64,000 nt of DNA, taken from NCBI GenBank assembly GCA_963832725.1, contig CAWHVG010000005.1, positions 806,001-870,000 on the forward strand, written 5' to 3'. Source of the DNA: JAEZBP01 sp963832725 (GTDB lineage Bacteria > Myxococcota_A > Polyangia > Polyangiales > Sandaracinaceae). Below, piece after piece: positions 26,005-35,500 of the stretch (the stretch's first letter is position 1; the number at the start of each line of letters is the position of its first letter). The position numbers were made by a program, and so were the translations under genes. Under the pieces are notes generated by a model that did no database searches, was not told where the DNA came from, and saw only the letters and a program-made list of their open reading frames with translations.

Positions 26005-28291
26005 TCAGAGCTCCGTGTAGGGCACCGGCGAGGCCTGGAACTCGATGTACATCCACCAGCCGGTCGTGCCGTCGGGCAGGGTGTCCATCTCGTGGCCGCT
26101 CGCAGAGCTGCCCTGGCAGCAGCCGGAGCCACCCGGCAGGAGGGCCGACAGGTTCATGCCGCCGACGACCGCGAGGCTCGATGGAATGGTGGTGGCGTCG
26201 GCATCCGCCTCGGTGAGAAAGCCCCGGATGAGGCCATGGAGGAGCTGGCTTGCAGGCGTCCCCGAATACTCCGCTCCAGCCACTGTCTGGTGGAGGATGA
26301 TCGGAATGCCGCTCAGCGTGACGGTGAGGTCCCCGATGTCCGACGTGTAGCAGGGGCCCATCTGGGTGGTGGCACCCCATCCCGTGGTGGTGGTGTTCGG
26401 GAGAATGTCGACACAAGCGCCGCTCGCCATGTTCGTCGCATCCGCGGGCGTGTGCATGCCGCCGGCCGCCAGCGTGCACGTCGTGGACGACTCCGGGGCC
26501 GTGCAGTCCGGGAACACGATGTCGCTCGGCGTCGTGACACCGGCGCGTTGGTCGAGTGGCCGGAACACCTGGACGATGGACAGATCGAGGTTGCCGTCGG
26601 CTCCGCCCGCAGTGTCCGAGGAGATCGCGGCGTTGATCTGTGGGTTGACCAGCGGCTGCCCGAAAAACGTGCCGTCGGTGATGTCGCGGCAGCCGAAGAG
26701 AGATGTGAAGAGGTGCGGATCGCGAGATGTTCACCTGGGTCAAGCGGAACGCGGTCGGGGTCGTTTCCACGGTGCAAGTGGCGCTGCAGCCATCGCCGCT
26801 CGTGGTGTTGCCGTCGTCGCAGGCCTCGGAACCGGACACGCAGCCGTCCCCGCACACCGCGCTGCAGTCGGCGTCGTTGCACTGCGTGGCGCCCGAGGGG
26901 CAGCAGCCGTCACCGTCCATCGGGGTCGTGATGGCGGGGTGGGTGCAGCTCGCGCGGCAGGTGCCGGCGTTCACGAGCGAATCTGCCGTGCAGACCATGC
27001 CGTCGTCGCAGCTCGTCGGGCACGAGCCGGTGCCGCTGGTGATCGCGGTGTCGCAGGTCTCGGGCGAGGTCACGACACCGTCGCCGCAGGCGGCCGCGCA
27101 GTCCGAGTCGGTCCCGATCGTCGCGCCCGAGGGGCAGCAGCCGTCGCCGTCGGCCGGTGAGGTGATCGCCGAGTGGGTGCAGGACGCGGCGCAGGTGCCG
27201 GCGCCGGAGAGCGTGTCGGCCGTGCAGGCCATGCCGTCGTCGCATGCGGTCGGGCAGCTACCCGCTCCCGAGGTGATGCCGGTGTCGCAGGTCTCGCCCG
27301 ACTCCACGACGCCGTTGCCGCAGACCGCCGTGCAGTCGGAGTCGGTCGCCATGGTGGCGCCGGGCGGGCAGCAGCCGTCGCCGCCGACGGGCGCGGTGAT
27401 GGCGGTGGTCGTGCACGTCGCATTGCAGGTGCCGCCGCCCATCAGCATGTCGGTGGTGCAGACGTTGCCGTCGTCGCACGCCGTCGGGCAGGCGCCGCTC
27501 ATCCCGGCGGCGATCGCGGTGTCGCACGCCTCGCCGGTGGAGACGACACCGTCGCCGCAGGCGGCGGAGCAGTCGGGGTCGGTCGCGAGCGTCGCGCCGG
27601 GCGGGCAGCACATGTCGCCGACGGCCGTCATCGTCACCGGCGCGTGGTCGCAGGTCGCGTCGCAGGTGCCGTCCATCGAGATGCTGTCGGTGGTGCAGTA
27701 GTCGCCGTCGTCGCAGCTGGTCGGACACGCGCCCGCCATCCCGTCGGCGATGGTCGTGTCGCAGGTCTCGCCGCTCTCGAGGACGCCGTTTCCGCACACG
27801 CTCGTGCAGTCGTTGTCCGTCGTCGAGTCCGCGCCCGGCGGGCAGCAGCCGTCGTCGTTGGCCGCGGCCGTGATCGCGCCGTGGACGCACTGCGCGGAGC
27901 ACTCGCTCCCGGTGAGAGAATCCGTCGTGCAGGCGTCACCGTCGTCGCAGCTGGTCGGGCAGGCGCCGTCGGAGCCGTCCGCGATCCCGGTGTCGCAGAG
28001 CTCGGATCCGCTCACCGTTCCGTCACCGCACTCGAGAGTGCACGTGCTGCTGCAACCGTCGTCGTTCGCCGTGTTGCCATCGTCGCACTCCTCGGTGCCC
28101 TCCTGCATGCCGTTGCCGCAGCGCATGCGGACGCCGCCGCCGTCGCCATGCATCGTCTGGCCCGAATCGCCGGTCCCGCCGCCGTCCGAGGTTGGGTTGC
28201 CGGCGTCGCCGGCTGTGGTCTCGCCCCCGCAGCCCGATGCGAGCAGGAACCCGCATGCGAGCGCCCAAAGTGCCAACGAACGAGTACGCAT
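26005..28291 (-). CDS. Myxo-Cys repeat lipoprotein (one frameshift)
   Basis: A secreted lipoprotein of about 761 residues. The ATG at 28291 is preceded by GGGAGGG. The signal MRTRSLALWALACGFLLASGC is followed by a DGGGTGDSG linker. Then comes a DUF4215-like unit (CGNGMQEGTEECDDGN), five ~65-residue tandem units of the form CGxGVxxxxExCDTxI...CPTxCDDGxxCTTD...GDGCCPPGAT, and a closing DUF4215-like unit (CGDGCVSGSEACDDGN). The C-terminal ~230 residues are a distinct domain (HLFTSLFGCRDITDGTFFGQ, GWWMYIEFQASPVPYTEL). The frame changes near 26715, where NISRSAP continues as DPHLFTSLFG. The DNA of the middle units is also visibly repetitive. Its role is unknown, probably surface adhesion. Confidence 0.8.
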
Positions 28292-28682
28292 CGGCTTACC
28301 CTCCCAGGTGTGCAACGAGCGTACACCCATCGCGGGGGAGTTGAAATGAGCGACTGTTCATTCCTCGAGCACGGATCCGTTCGGAGCGCCGAGCCCAGGA
28401 CAGGCGCGAAGCGCGACCGGAACGACGGTACGTAGCGCGACCGAGACGGCGAGGACGCAGGCCGCGCTTGCGCAGGGATCGGCCCCCCGATGCCAGGGGA
28501 GTCGGCCCCCCCTGTCGACCCGTGGCGGTCGGCTCGAAGCGCTGCCACCCTCGGCCAGGTGGCGGACGAAGAGACCCCGGCGGAAGAGCTTGCGTCGCTG
28601 AACGCACCCTCCGAGCCCCCGATCTGCATCGCCCCTCCGACGGCCGAGGCCGAGGGAGGGGCGAGCGGGTCACTCCATGCGC
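28292..28682. other. Intergenic stretch with a terminator-like hairpin
   Basis: About 390 bp between two reverse-strand genes. It holds the ribosome-binding site and promoter region of the Cys-repeat gene at one end and the hairpin at 28629-28664 at the other. No reading frame is convincing. Confidence 0.5.
28629..28664 (-). terminator. Hairpin TCGCCCCTCC / GGAGGGGCGA
   Basis: A perfect 10-bp GC-rich stem (28629-28638 with 28655-28664) with a 16-nt loop that itself contains GGCC pairs. It lies 19 bp past the stop of the reverse-strand gene at 28683. There is no T-run, as is common in this genome. Confidence 0.5.
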
Positions 28683-29375
28683 TCAGCTCGTCGGCCCCCC
28701 ACCACCGCCACCACCGGTGGGATCGCCGCCGGTGGGATCGCCACCGGATCCGCCGCTACCCCCATTGTCCTCGGCGCGCGCGGCCGCGCGACCGTGGATG
28801 CGCCGGTACTGCTTGGACGACGAACCGAGGGCGCTGCGGACGACGCGCTTGAAGCGCAGGAAGGCGTCGTAGGTCGGGCCGTACGCTACGGCGCGCTTCT
28901 CCCGGGCCTCCGACAGGTTCTTGCTCGCGGCGATCGCCTCCTCGATGTTGCGAACGACGTCGGGGCCCTTGGTGCCCAGCGGGCCCGCCAGGATGTCGTC
29001 CGCCCACGCCTGCCCGGTGTGATCGTCGACCTTGTCGATCAGCTCCTCGATCGCGTGGGTCTTCTCGACGTCCGTCGGCAACTGCGAGAACAGTTCGGGA
29101 AGCACGAGGTCCGGGTAGTAGGCCAGCAGGACCGCCCGCGCCGTTCGGTACGGCTCGGACAGCGCGTCGAGCGCCTCGGTCGCTTCCCGGTTCTCCTTGC
29201 CCCACTGGGACTCGGCGTCCACGACCGCTGCGTCCAGTACGAGGTACGGCTCGGCCTTCGGCTTCAGGATGTCGTTGTACACGCTGAGCACCGACGTCTT
29301 CATCCCCGGTTCCAGCGCGATCTCCTCCGCGCGCCACAGGAAGCGCCGGAAGAGAGACAAGTTTAGATCTGCCAC
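28683..29375 (-). CDS. Helical protein with a Gly-rich tail, unknown function
   Basis: A 230-residue soluble protein starting at GTG 29375 behind AAGGAG. The body is helical (LSLFRRFLWRAEEIALEPGM, VVDAESQWGKENREATEALD, EKTHAIEELIDKVDDHTGQA, AFLRFKRVVRSALGSSSKQY). The last ~25 residues are almost purely Gly/Pro/Asp/Thr (GGSGGSGGDPTGGDPTGG), likely disordered. No signal peptide and no known family. The helical part could mediate self-assembly. Confidence 0.65.
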   Translation of the reverse strand: MADLNLSLFRRFLWRAEEIALEPGMKTSVLSVYNDILKPKAEPYLVLDAAVVDAESQWGKENREATEALDALSEPYRTARAVLLAYYPDLVLPELFSQLPTDVEKTHAIEELIDKVDDHTGQAWADDILAGPLGTKGPDVVRNIEEAIAASKNLSEAREKRAVAYGPTYDAFLRFKRVVRSALGSSSKQYRRIHGRAAARAEDNGGSGGSGGDPTGGDPTGGGGGGGPTS

Positions 29376-29586
29376 CCCAGTTCTCCTTTCGGGAGCGCCC
29401 TTGTGCCCCCCGAGCCAAGCTCTCTCACAGGGGCGAGCGTGTCAACCCACCGCACCGGAAGCCTCCGCAGAGCTCGCGGATCGGCGGAGGGACAACGGCA
29501 AGCGGTCGACGATGTCGTCGAACGGCATCTACGGCCGCAGCGACTCCTTCTGACGGTCGACGCGCCAAGCCGGCAGCGGCACGGGC

Positions 29587-29817
29587 AATTCACCCACCCG
29601 CACGAATAATTCGCCCACCCGCACGGACAATTCGCCCACCCGCACGAACAATTTGCCCACCCGCACGGACAATTTGCCCACCCGCACGAACAATTTGCCC
29701 ACCCGCACGGACAATTCGCCCACCCGCACGAACAATTTGCCCACCCGCACGAACAATTTGCCCACCCGCACGGACAATTTGCCCACCCGCACGGATAATT
29801 CGCCCACCCGCACGGAC
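29587..29817. repeat. Minisatellite, 21-bp unit, 11 copies
   Basis: Eleven head-to-tail copies of AATTYGCCCACCCGCACGRAC, 231 bp in total. The copies differ almost only at two positions, Y (C/T) and R (G/A), in a mixed order; the first copy also has A for G. Because 21 is a multiple of three, no frame is interrupted in most registers, so several strands look open (PTRTDNL on the forward strand, VRVGKLF on the reverse), but there is no ribosome-binding site or conserved flank. Confidence 0.95.
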
Positions 29818-29885
29818 GCTGCCTCCCGCCGAAAAGGGACCGGTTGGGCCGCACTCCGCCGCCTTGCTCCCGCTCGCAACGTGGA

Positions 29886-29908
29886 TGGAGCGGCACGGTG
29901 CCGCTCCA
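29886..29908. promoter_or_regulatory. Near-perfect 23-bp palindrome
   Basis: TGGAGCGGCAC and GTGCCGCTCCA are perfect complements around a single central G. It lies about 150 bp upstream of the small membrane-protein gene and may be an operator or part of a small structured RNA. Confidence 0.45.
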
Positions 29909-29985
29909 GTAGCAGGGCTCGATTGGGCGGTACCGACGCGACCGAAACTTTCGGATCTGGTTGGTCGAACCGATACGATTGCGCC

Positions 29986-30060
29986 ATGGACTACGACATC
30001 TCCCACGAGAGTTCCCCGCCGTCCGCTCGAGTCCGCTGCATGCCCGAGCACCACCGGTGA
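29986..30060 (+). CDS. Possible 24-residue leader peptide
   Basis: ATG at 29986 opens MDYDISHESSPPSARVRCMP, EHHR and a TGA that overlaps the GTG of the next gene by 4 bp (GTGA). It could be a coupled leader or simply the mis-framed N-terminus of the downstream protein. Low support. Confidence 0.25.
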   Translation: MDYDISHESSPPSARVRCMPEHHR

Positions 30061-30320
30061 GGGCCGAGAACGACCCGCGCGAGGCCGTGCGCGTGAGGTG
30101 GCTCGTCGGCGTCTGGCTCTGGATGAGCGCGGGAAGCACGTTCGGGCTCACGATGCTCGGTGCCCAGGCGGTGCTGCGGCCTCCGATCACCTGGCCGTTC
30201 GCGTTCGTCCCCCTCGGGTTCGCATTGGAGTCCGCGTTCCAGGCGCTGGCGACATATGCGTACCTGAGACGCCGAAACGAAGGTGAGCGGCTGTTTCGTG
30301 ATCGCGGCTCTTCGGCATAG
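30057..30320 (+). CDS. Small two-helix membrane protein next to the group II intron
   Basis: An 87-residue protein (GTG start) with two membrane segments (WLVGVWLWMSAGSTFGLTML and PFAFVPLGFALESAFQALAT) and a basic C-terminus (YLRRRNEGERLFRDRGSSA). No family is recognised. Its TAG stop at 30318-30320 coincides with the putative 3' end of the reverse-strand group II intron, so the last codons may be altered by the insertion. Confidence 0.45.
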   Translation: MRAENDPREAVRVRWLVGVWLWMSAGSTFGLTMLGAQAVLRPPITWPFAFVPLGFALESAFQALATYAYLRRRNEGERLFRDRGSSA

Positions 30321-30972
30321 GGGGCCCGAGTAGTCGACTCGGGCTCCCCTGCCACACCACCCGGCATGCGGGTCCGCACCGGGCGGTTCGATGGGTTGAG
30401 GTCAGGCGGCCAGCCTCGGAAGGCCGAGTCCGTCGAAGAGTTTGTTGGGGAGCGCGATGTGGATGGCCATGCCTGAGTTTCTCCACCACCGCCTCGCGTT
30501 GGCGGCCACCTGGGCTGCCGCGTCGGGGCGAAGGCCTCGAGCCGCCAGCTCTCGGAAGACGGTCGTGCCGCGCTTCCACTGCTTGAGCTGATAGGCCCGG
30601 AGCCGGTGTCGGATCCACTCGTCGAGCTCGGCAAACCTCCGAGGCGTCTCGGCTGACTTCTCGCTCCGCGCGCGTGACCGCGTGGCCCTTTCAGGCCCGA
30701 GGCGAGATCTCCCCAGGTAAGAACACCGACCTTCACCGCACGACCGCCGGATTTACGCAGGGTCCCTTTGGTCACGGGAGCTTCGCGGTTCGTAGCCCGC
30801 TCGCCCCGGTCGCCCGCGCCTCGTATCCGGTTCTTGTCCATCGGCCCACGGTTTCGTTCCGCGCTTCCTCCGGACGGTCGGTCGCCCTCCCGCCCTTGCG
30901 CTTCCCTTCCTTCGCTGTGACCCGCTCAGGGGAGGACTTGCACCTCCAAGTCGGCGCCCATGCTGGGCGCAC
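30317..30972 (-). mobile_element. Internally deleted group II intron (probably IIC)
   Basis: The reverse strand begins at 30972 with GTGCGCCCAGCATGGGCGCC, the group II 5' consensus GUGCG, followed by GGAGGTGCAAGTCCTCC, the typical domain I stem. The pre-ORF marker GAGAAGTCAGC comes near 30660. Then only the last ~80 codons of the maturase are present. At the 3' end GAACCGCCCGGTGCGGACCC and CCGGGTGGTGT pair as domain V, and a stem (GAGCCCGAGT / ACTCGGGCCC) as domain VI runs to CCCTAT at about 30317. The element is ~656 nt instead of the usual ~2 kb, so reverse transcriptase is lost. Its 5' end lies 6 nt after a terminator hairpin, the target preference of IIC introns. Confidence 0.75.
30402..30647 (-). 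pseudogene. Maturase C-terminus of the group II intron
   Basis: The residual reading frame encodes FAELDEWIRHRLRAYQLKQW, KRGTTVFRELAARGLRPDAA and ends MAIHIALPNKLFDGLGLPRL, A-A, stop. This matches the GIIM/maturase end of group II intron proteins (the xWIRRRLR...WKQWKR motif and the NAxFDxLGLPxL close). The reverse-transcriptase domains and the start are missing. Confidence 0.75.
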
Positions 30973-30978
30973 TACGAC

Positions 30979-31011
30979 GACGCCCGCCGCTCACGAGGAG
31001 CGACGGGCGTC
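30979..31011 (-). terminator. Strong intrinsic terminator-type hairpin
   Basis: GACGCCCGCCGCTC (30979-30992) pairs with GAGCGACGGGCGTC (30998-31011) with one mismatch and a 5-nt loop. It lies 25 bp past the stop of the reverse-strand gene at 31036 and immediately before the group II intron. Confidence 0.75.
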
Positions 31012-31035
31012 TCGAGCGAGCGCTCGGTGACGGGC

Positions 31036-31947
31036 TCAGTGCGCGGGCGCGGCCGCCGGCGCTGCGGCCGGCGCTGCGGCGGGCGCAGCAGCCGGAGCCG
31101 CGGCGCCTCGGGCCGGGGCGCGACCACGACCCATCAGGTGGCTGATGTCGTGCGTCCACACCTCCCCCTGCTGGCCGATCGAGAAGAGCCGGCGGCCCAT
31201 CACGAAGACGAAGCGGGTGGTCGGCGCCCCGAGGTCGGCCTCGCGCGAGGGCAGCAGGTGGCCCTGGCCGAGGTCCGGGTGGATGTCGTGCGCATAGACC
31301 TCGCCCTGATCGGTGATCACGTACACCCGGCGGCCGAGGTGGAAGACGTGGCGGACCTGACGCTGCGCCGCGACGGCGTAGCGGCCCATCCGGCGCGGCC
31401 GCGCGACCGTGCGGCCGATGGTGTGCGCCCACACCTCGCCCTGACGCGTCGCGTTGACGAGCTCGTTGCCCATCATGAACATGAACGCGGGCTCCTGGCC
31501 GGCGGTGCCGATCGGCGCGCCGGGGATCTGCTGGGGCGGGCCCACGCTCTCGGCGCGGATCTCGTGCCGGAAGAGCTCGCCGCGCTGGGTCAACACGAGG
31601 ATGTGGCTGTCGTCCTCCGGGACGACGTAGACGGTCGGGTCACCCGCGTGACCGACCGTCTGGCCGCGCATCCGGATGTGCATGTCGACGTGGTTGCCGC
31701 GGACGCGGTGGTAGTAGACCTCGTTGGCCTGGTTGATGAAGACGATGCGGTTGCCTTCCATCGGGAAGACGAAACGGGCGTGGACCACGTCGGCGGCCAC
31801 CGGCGCGCCCTCCATGCGGCGCGCGGGCCCGATGCGCTGGGCCTCGGCGGTGCCGGCGAGCGCCAGCAGCACGGCGCACACGGCGACCGCCCCGCCAGCG
31901 AGGCCACCGGGGCCGAGGGGATGCAACTTCCTTTGGTACGAGCTCAC
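31036..31947 (-). CDS. Exported repeat protein with QGEV(x)xHDI blades and an Ala/Pro tail
   Basis: About 303 residues. The GTG at 31947 is preferred over the ATG at 31965 because GGAGG lies just before it. A signal peptide (GGAVAVCAVLLALAGTAEAQ) is followed by five ~50-residue units, each with a hydrophobic strand and an aromatic/acidic close: VFINQANEVYYHRV, VLTQRGELFRHEI, NATRQGEVWAHTI, VITDQGEVYAHDI and SIGQQGEVWTHDI. This suggests a small propeller. The last ~25 residues are APAAAPAAAPAAAP. It is probably periplasmic or extracellular; the function is unknown. The terminator at 30979-31011 follows. Confidence 0.7.
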   Translation of the reverse strand: MSSYQRKLHPLGPGGLAGGAVAVCAVLLALAGTAEAQRIGPARRMEGAPVAADVVHARFVFPMEGNRIVFINQANEVYYHRVRGNHVDMHIRMRGQTVGHAGDPTVYVVPEDDSHILVLTQRGELFRHEIRAESVGPPQQIPGAPIGTAGQEPAFMFMMGNELVNATRQGEVWAHTIGRTVARPRRMGRYAVAAQRQVRHVFHLGRRVYVITDQGEVYAHDIHPDLGQGHLLPSREADLGAPTTRFVFVMGRRLFSIGQQGEVWTHDISHLMGRGRAPARGAAAPAAAPAAAPAAAPAAAPAH

Positions 31948-32519
31948 GACGCCTCCAGAGAACATGTCGTGAGGGAGTGAACGCTTCGCCTCCCCCGCGA
32001 CGAGAGCCTCAGATTGTTCGGTGGGAGTAGAAGACGACGCTCCGGCGCCGACATTCTATCCCCCGATCTGCAGAGTCGCGGGCGCTCCCCACCGGGCCAC
32101 TCCCACGACTCCGATAGGACACCGCGGAGCGACGTCCCGCGTCAACCCCGTTCGGAGCCGGCCGCCGGCACCCGGATGTGCGAGGCGGAAGTCGGGATGC
32201 AGATCGCGGAGCGCGATGGGGGCCAGCCGTGGCTCGCGCGGACGAGGCGATGCCGAGTGTCGCCCAGGCGGCACGGGCCGCAGCGGGGCCCCGTCGCACA
32301 CTCATCGGCGCCCGCCGCGCAGACCTCGCCCACCGGACAGGTGCCCTGCCCCGAAGGGCCCACGAGACGCGGTACGAGTCCGCCGAGCACATCCAGGGCT
32401 CGCGCGCCCCCCGGGGACCGGCCCGCGGGCGGCCTTTCTGCGGGTCGGCGCAGCCAGCTCTTCTCGTGCGTCGGCGCCTTCGGTATGGTCGGCGCTCTGA
32501 CCGGGAAAGCCGCGCAACC
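31948..32519. other. Divergent intergenic region before the giant TPR gene
   Basis: About 570 bp. No convincing gene; it should hold the promoter of the TPR gene. TATGGT at 32484-32489 is a possible -10 box about 30 nt upstream of the ATG. Confidence 0.4.
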
Positions 32520-35500
32520 ATGAGTGAAGATCAGGCCAAGCTCGAAGAAATGGTGACCCTCTACAAGCAGGGTCTCCTGGTCAACCCCAAGGACGTCCGC
32601 AAGCGCTACCAGCTCGCGGCCGCCTACGAGAAGCTCGACAAGGTGGATTTGGCGATCCGCGAGTACGAGCAGGCCCGCAAGCTCAAGAGCGACCACTTCG
32701 GCGCCCGCTTCGGGCTGGGGCGCGTCTACCTCGCCACCGACCAGACCGAAGAGGCGGTCGAGGTGCTCGAGGAGGCGGTGGCCATCAAGCCCGAGGAGGC
32801 GGACTGCCAGTACCTCCTCGGCGACAGCGCGGCCAAGATCGAGAAGCACGACGTGGCCGCCAACGCGCTCGTCGCCGTGGCCCGGCTGGAGAAGGAGCTC
32901 GATCCGCCGGATCACCCGGACGCGCCGGCCCGCGCCGGGCACGCCTGCGCCGCCGCCGAGCGCTGGGCCGAGGCCGTGGAGTGCTTCGAGCGCGCGCTGA
33001 CCCTGACCCCGAACGATCCGGCGCTGCTCCTCCCGCTCGGCCGCTCCTACAACCGGCTCGGGCAGTGGGAGCAGGGCAAGCGCGTGCTGACGGCGCTGGT
33101 CGGCCAGAAGAAGGACGACGTCGAGGGGCTCAAGCTCCTCGGCGAGGCGTGCAAGAACCTCGACGCCGACGAGCAGGCCATCGAGGCCTACCGCCGCGCG
33201 CTCGATCTCGATCCCGACTACCTCGAGGGCTACATCGCCATCGGCGGTGTCTACGAGCACGCCGGGCAGGATCAGGAGGCGCACAACTCCTACAAGATCG
33301 CGCTGCGCTTCCTGCCGGACGACGGCTCCATCTACTTCAAGCTCGGCCGCTGCCTGCGCCGCTTGAACAAGCCCGAAGAGGCGCTCGAGCGCTTCGAGAA
33401 GGCCTCCACGCTCCTGCGCGACAACCCGGAGGTCTTCTTCGCCATCGGCCAGCTCGAGCTCGAAGCGGGGAAGATCGAAGCGGCCGAGCGCTCGCTCGAA
33501 GAGGCGGCCGAGCGCCGCGCCGATCACCGCGAGACCTGGGAGCTGATCGCCCAGGTGCGCGAGAAGCTGGGCAAGACCGAGGAGCTGATCACCGCCTACG
33601 AGAAGGTGATCGCCATCGAGCCCGAGCATCTCGAGGGGCGGCTCGCGCTGGCGCGCCTCTACTTCTCGCTCTCCCGCTGGGCCGACGCCGAGAAGGCGTC
33701 CATCGAGGTGCTCCGCAAGGAAGAAGAGCACGCCGAGATGCTGGTCGTCCGCGGGACCAGCCTCAACGAGATGGAGCGCTCGGACGAGGCGGTGCCGGTC
33801 CTCCAGAAGGCGGTGAAGGCCGCGCCCGACGACCCGAACGCGAGCCTGCAGCTCGCCATCGCCTACAACGCGGCGGAGCGCTGGCAGCAGGCCCAGCAGT
33901 CGGCGGACAAGGCGGTACGCCTCTTCACCGAATCCGGCGACGCGCCCGCGCTGCCGCTCTCGCGCGCCTACCGAGAGCACGCCAAGCCCAGCAAGGAGCT
34001 CGGCGACGACAAGGACGCCATCGCGTCGTTCAAGAGCGCGTTCGAGCACGACGCCAGCTACGTCGAGGGGCTGATCGAGGCCGGCGGGCTCTGTGAGAAG
34101 CTGGAGAAGTGGGACGAGGCGGCGGCGGCCTACGGCAAGGCGGCCGAGAAGCGCCCGGACGACGTGGCGATGCACCGCACCCACGGCACGCTCCTCGAAA
34201 AGCTGGGCCGGCACGCCGAGGCGGCGGACGCGTGGGGGAAGGCGGTCAAGCTCGACGAGGAGGATCACAAGTCGCTCACGCGGCTCGGCGTGAACCTCTG
34301 CGCGGTCGAGCGCTGGGCCGACGCGCGGAAGTACTTGTCGCGCGCCGTCAAGATCCGGCCCGACTCGGGCGAGGCCTTCAAGGCGCTCGGTCGCGCGTGT
34401 CTCGAGCTGGACGACGACGAGGCCGCCGCCGACGCGCTCGGGGCCGCCATCGAGATCGACAGCAAGTGGGCCGAGGGGCACGCGCTGCTCGGGCGCATCT
34501 TCGAGAAGAAGGGCGAGGCGAAGAAGGCCGACGAGCGGCTGGCCATGGCGGTGGAGCTGGCGCCGGAGGACGCGTCGCTGCGCGCGTTGCTCGGCCTGGT
34601 GCGCGTCTCGCTCGAGCGCTTCGAGGACGCGGTCCCGCACCTGCGCCTGGCGGTGAGCGCCGACGGCGAGAAGGGCGAGCTCCGGCGCGCGCTCGGCCTC
34701 TCGCTGGTCCGCACCGGTCAGAACGAGGGCGCGGCGACGGAGCTCCGCGAGGCGGTACGCCTGTTGCCGAACGACGCGCCGTCCCACCGGCTCCTCGGCG
34801 ACGCCGCCCGCGGTCTCGGCGAGCGCGACGAGGCCATCGCCGCCTACGCCAAGGCGATCGAGCTCGACGCCACCCTGACCGACGTGCTGCCGCTCTTGGC
34901 GGCGCTGCAGGCCGAAGCGGGCGACGACGCCAACGCCGCGAGCACCTTCGAGTCGGCGCTCGAGCACTTCGCGGAAGAGTCCGCGCTCTGGGCCGGCTAC
35001 GGCGAGGTCCTGCAGCGCCTCGGCCGCCACGAAGACTCCGCCAAGGCCTACGAGAAGGCGGTCGAGCTCGGCGGCGACGGCTCGAGCGCGCTCCTCTTGG
35101 ACCTCGGCGTCGGCTACGTGCGCTCCAAGCAGTGGGCGCAGGCCAAGGACGCGCTCACGAAGTGCTGCCAGCTCGCGCCGAACGACGCGAACGCGCACGA
35201 GAACCTGGCGCTGGCGCTACGGAGCCTCGACGATCTTCCGGGCGCCGAGCGCGAGTACCAAAAGACGGTCGAGCTCGACGCCGCGCGCGGCGCCGCGAAG
35301 AAGGCGCTGGCCGAGGTCCGCGCCCAGCTCGGCAAGGACGAGGAGGCCGTGGAGGCCTACCGCGCCGCCATCGACGCGCTGGCGCCGGATCCCGCGCTCC
35401 ACGCGGCGCTCGGCGAGGTGCTGACCCGCCTCGGCCGCCACGACGCGGCCGCGGACACGTACGAGAATGCGGTGGCGCTGGCGCCCACCGACGCGAAGTT

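Larger units (their letters stand above)
29376..30056. other. Intergenic region carrying a minisatellite and a palindrome
   Basis: About 680 bp, mainly occupied by the 21-bp tandem repeat at 29587-29817 and a 23-bp dyad at 29886-29908. A 24-codon reading frame at 29986-30060 overlaps the next gene. Nothing else is supported. Confidence 0.5.

Noticed and set aside
28490..28682. Forward reading with ADEETPAEELASLNAPSEPP
   Set aside because: It has no ribosome-binding site, runs into antisense of the next gene and overlaps a terminator-like hairpin.
29587..29817. The 21-bp array as a CRISPR
   Set aside because: Units abut directly with no spacers, so it is a tandem minisatellite.
32142..32400. 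Cys-rich reverse-strand reading (CPVGEVC, CRLG) upstream of the TPR gene
   Set aside because: No start, signal peptide or repeat regularity, and the neighbouring residues look random.
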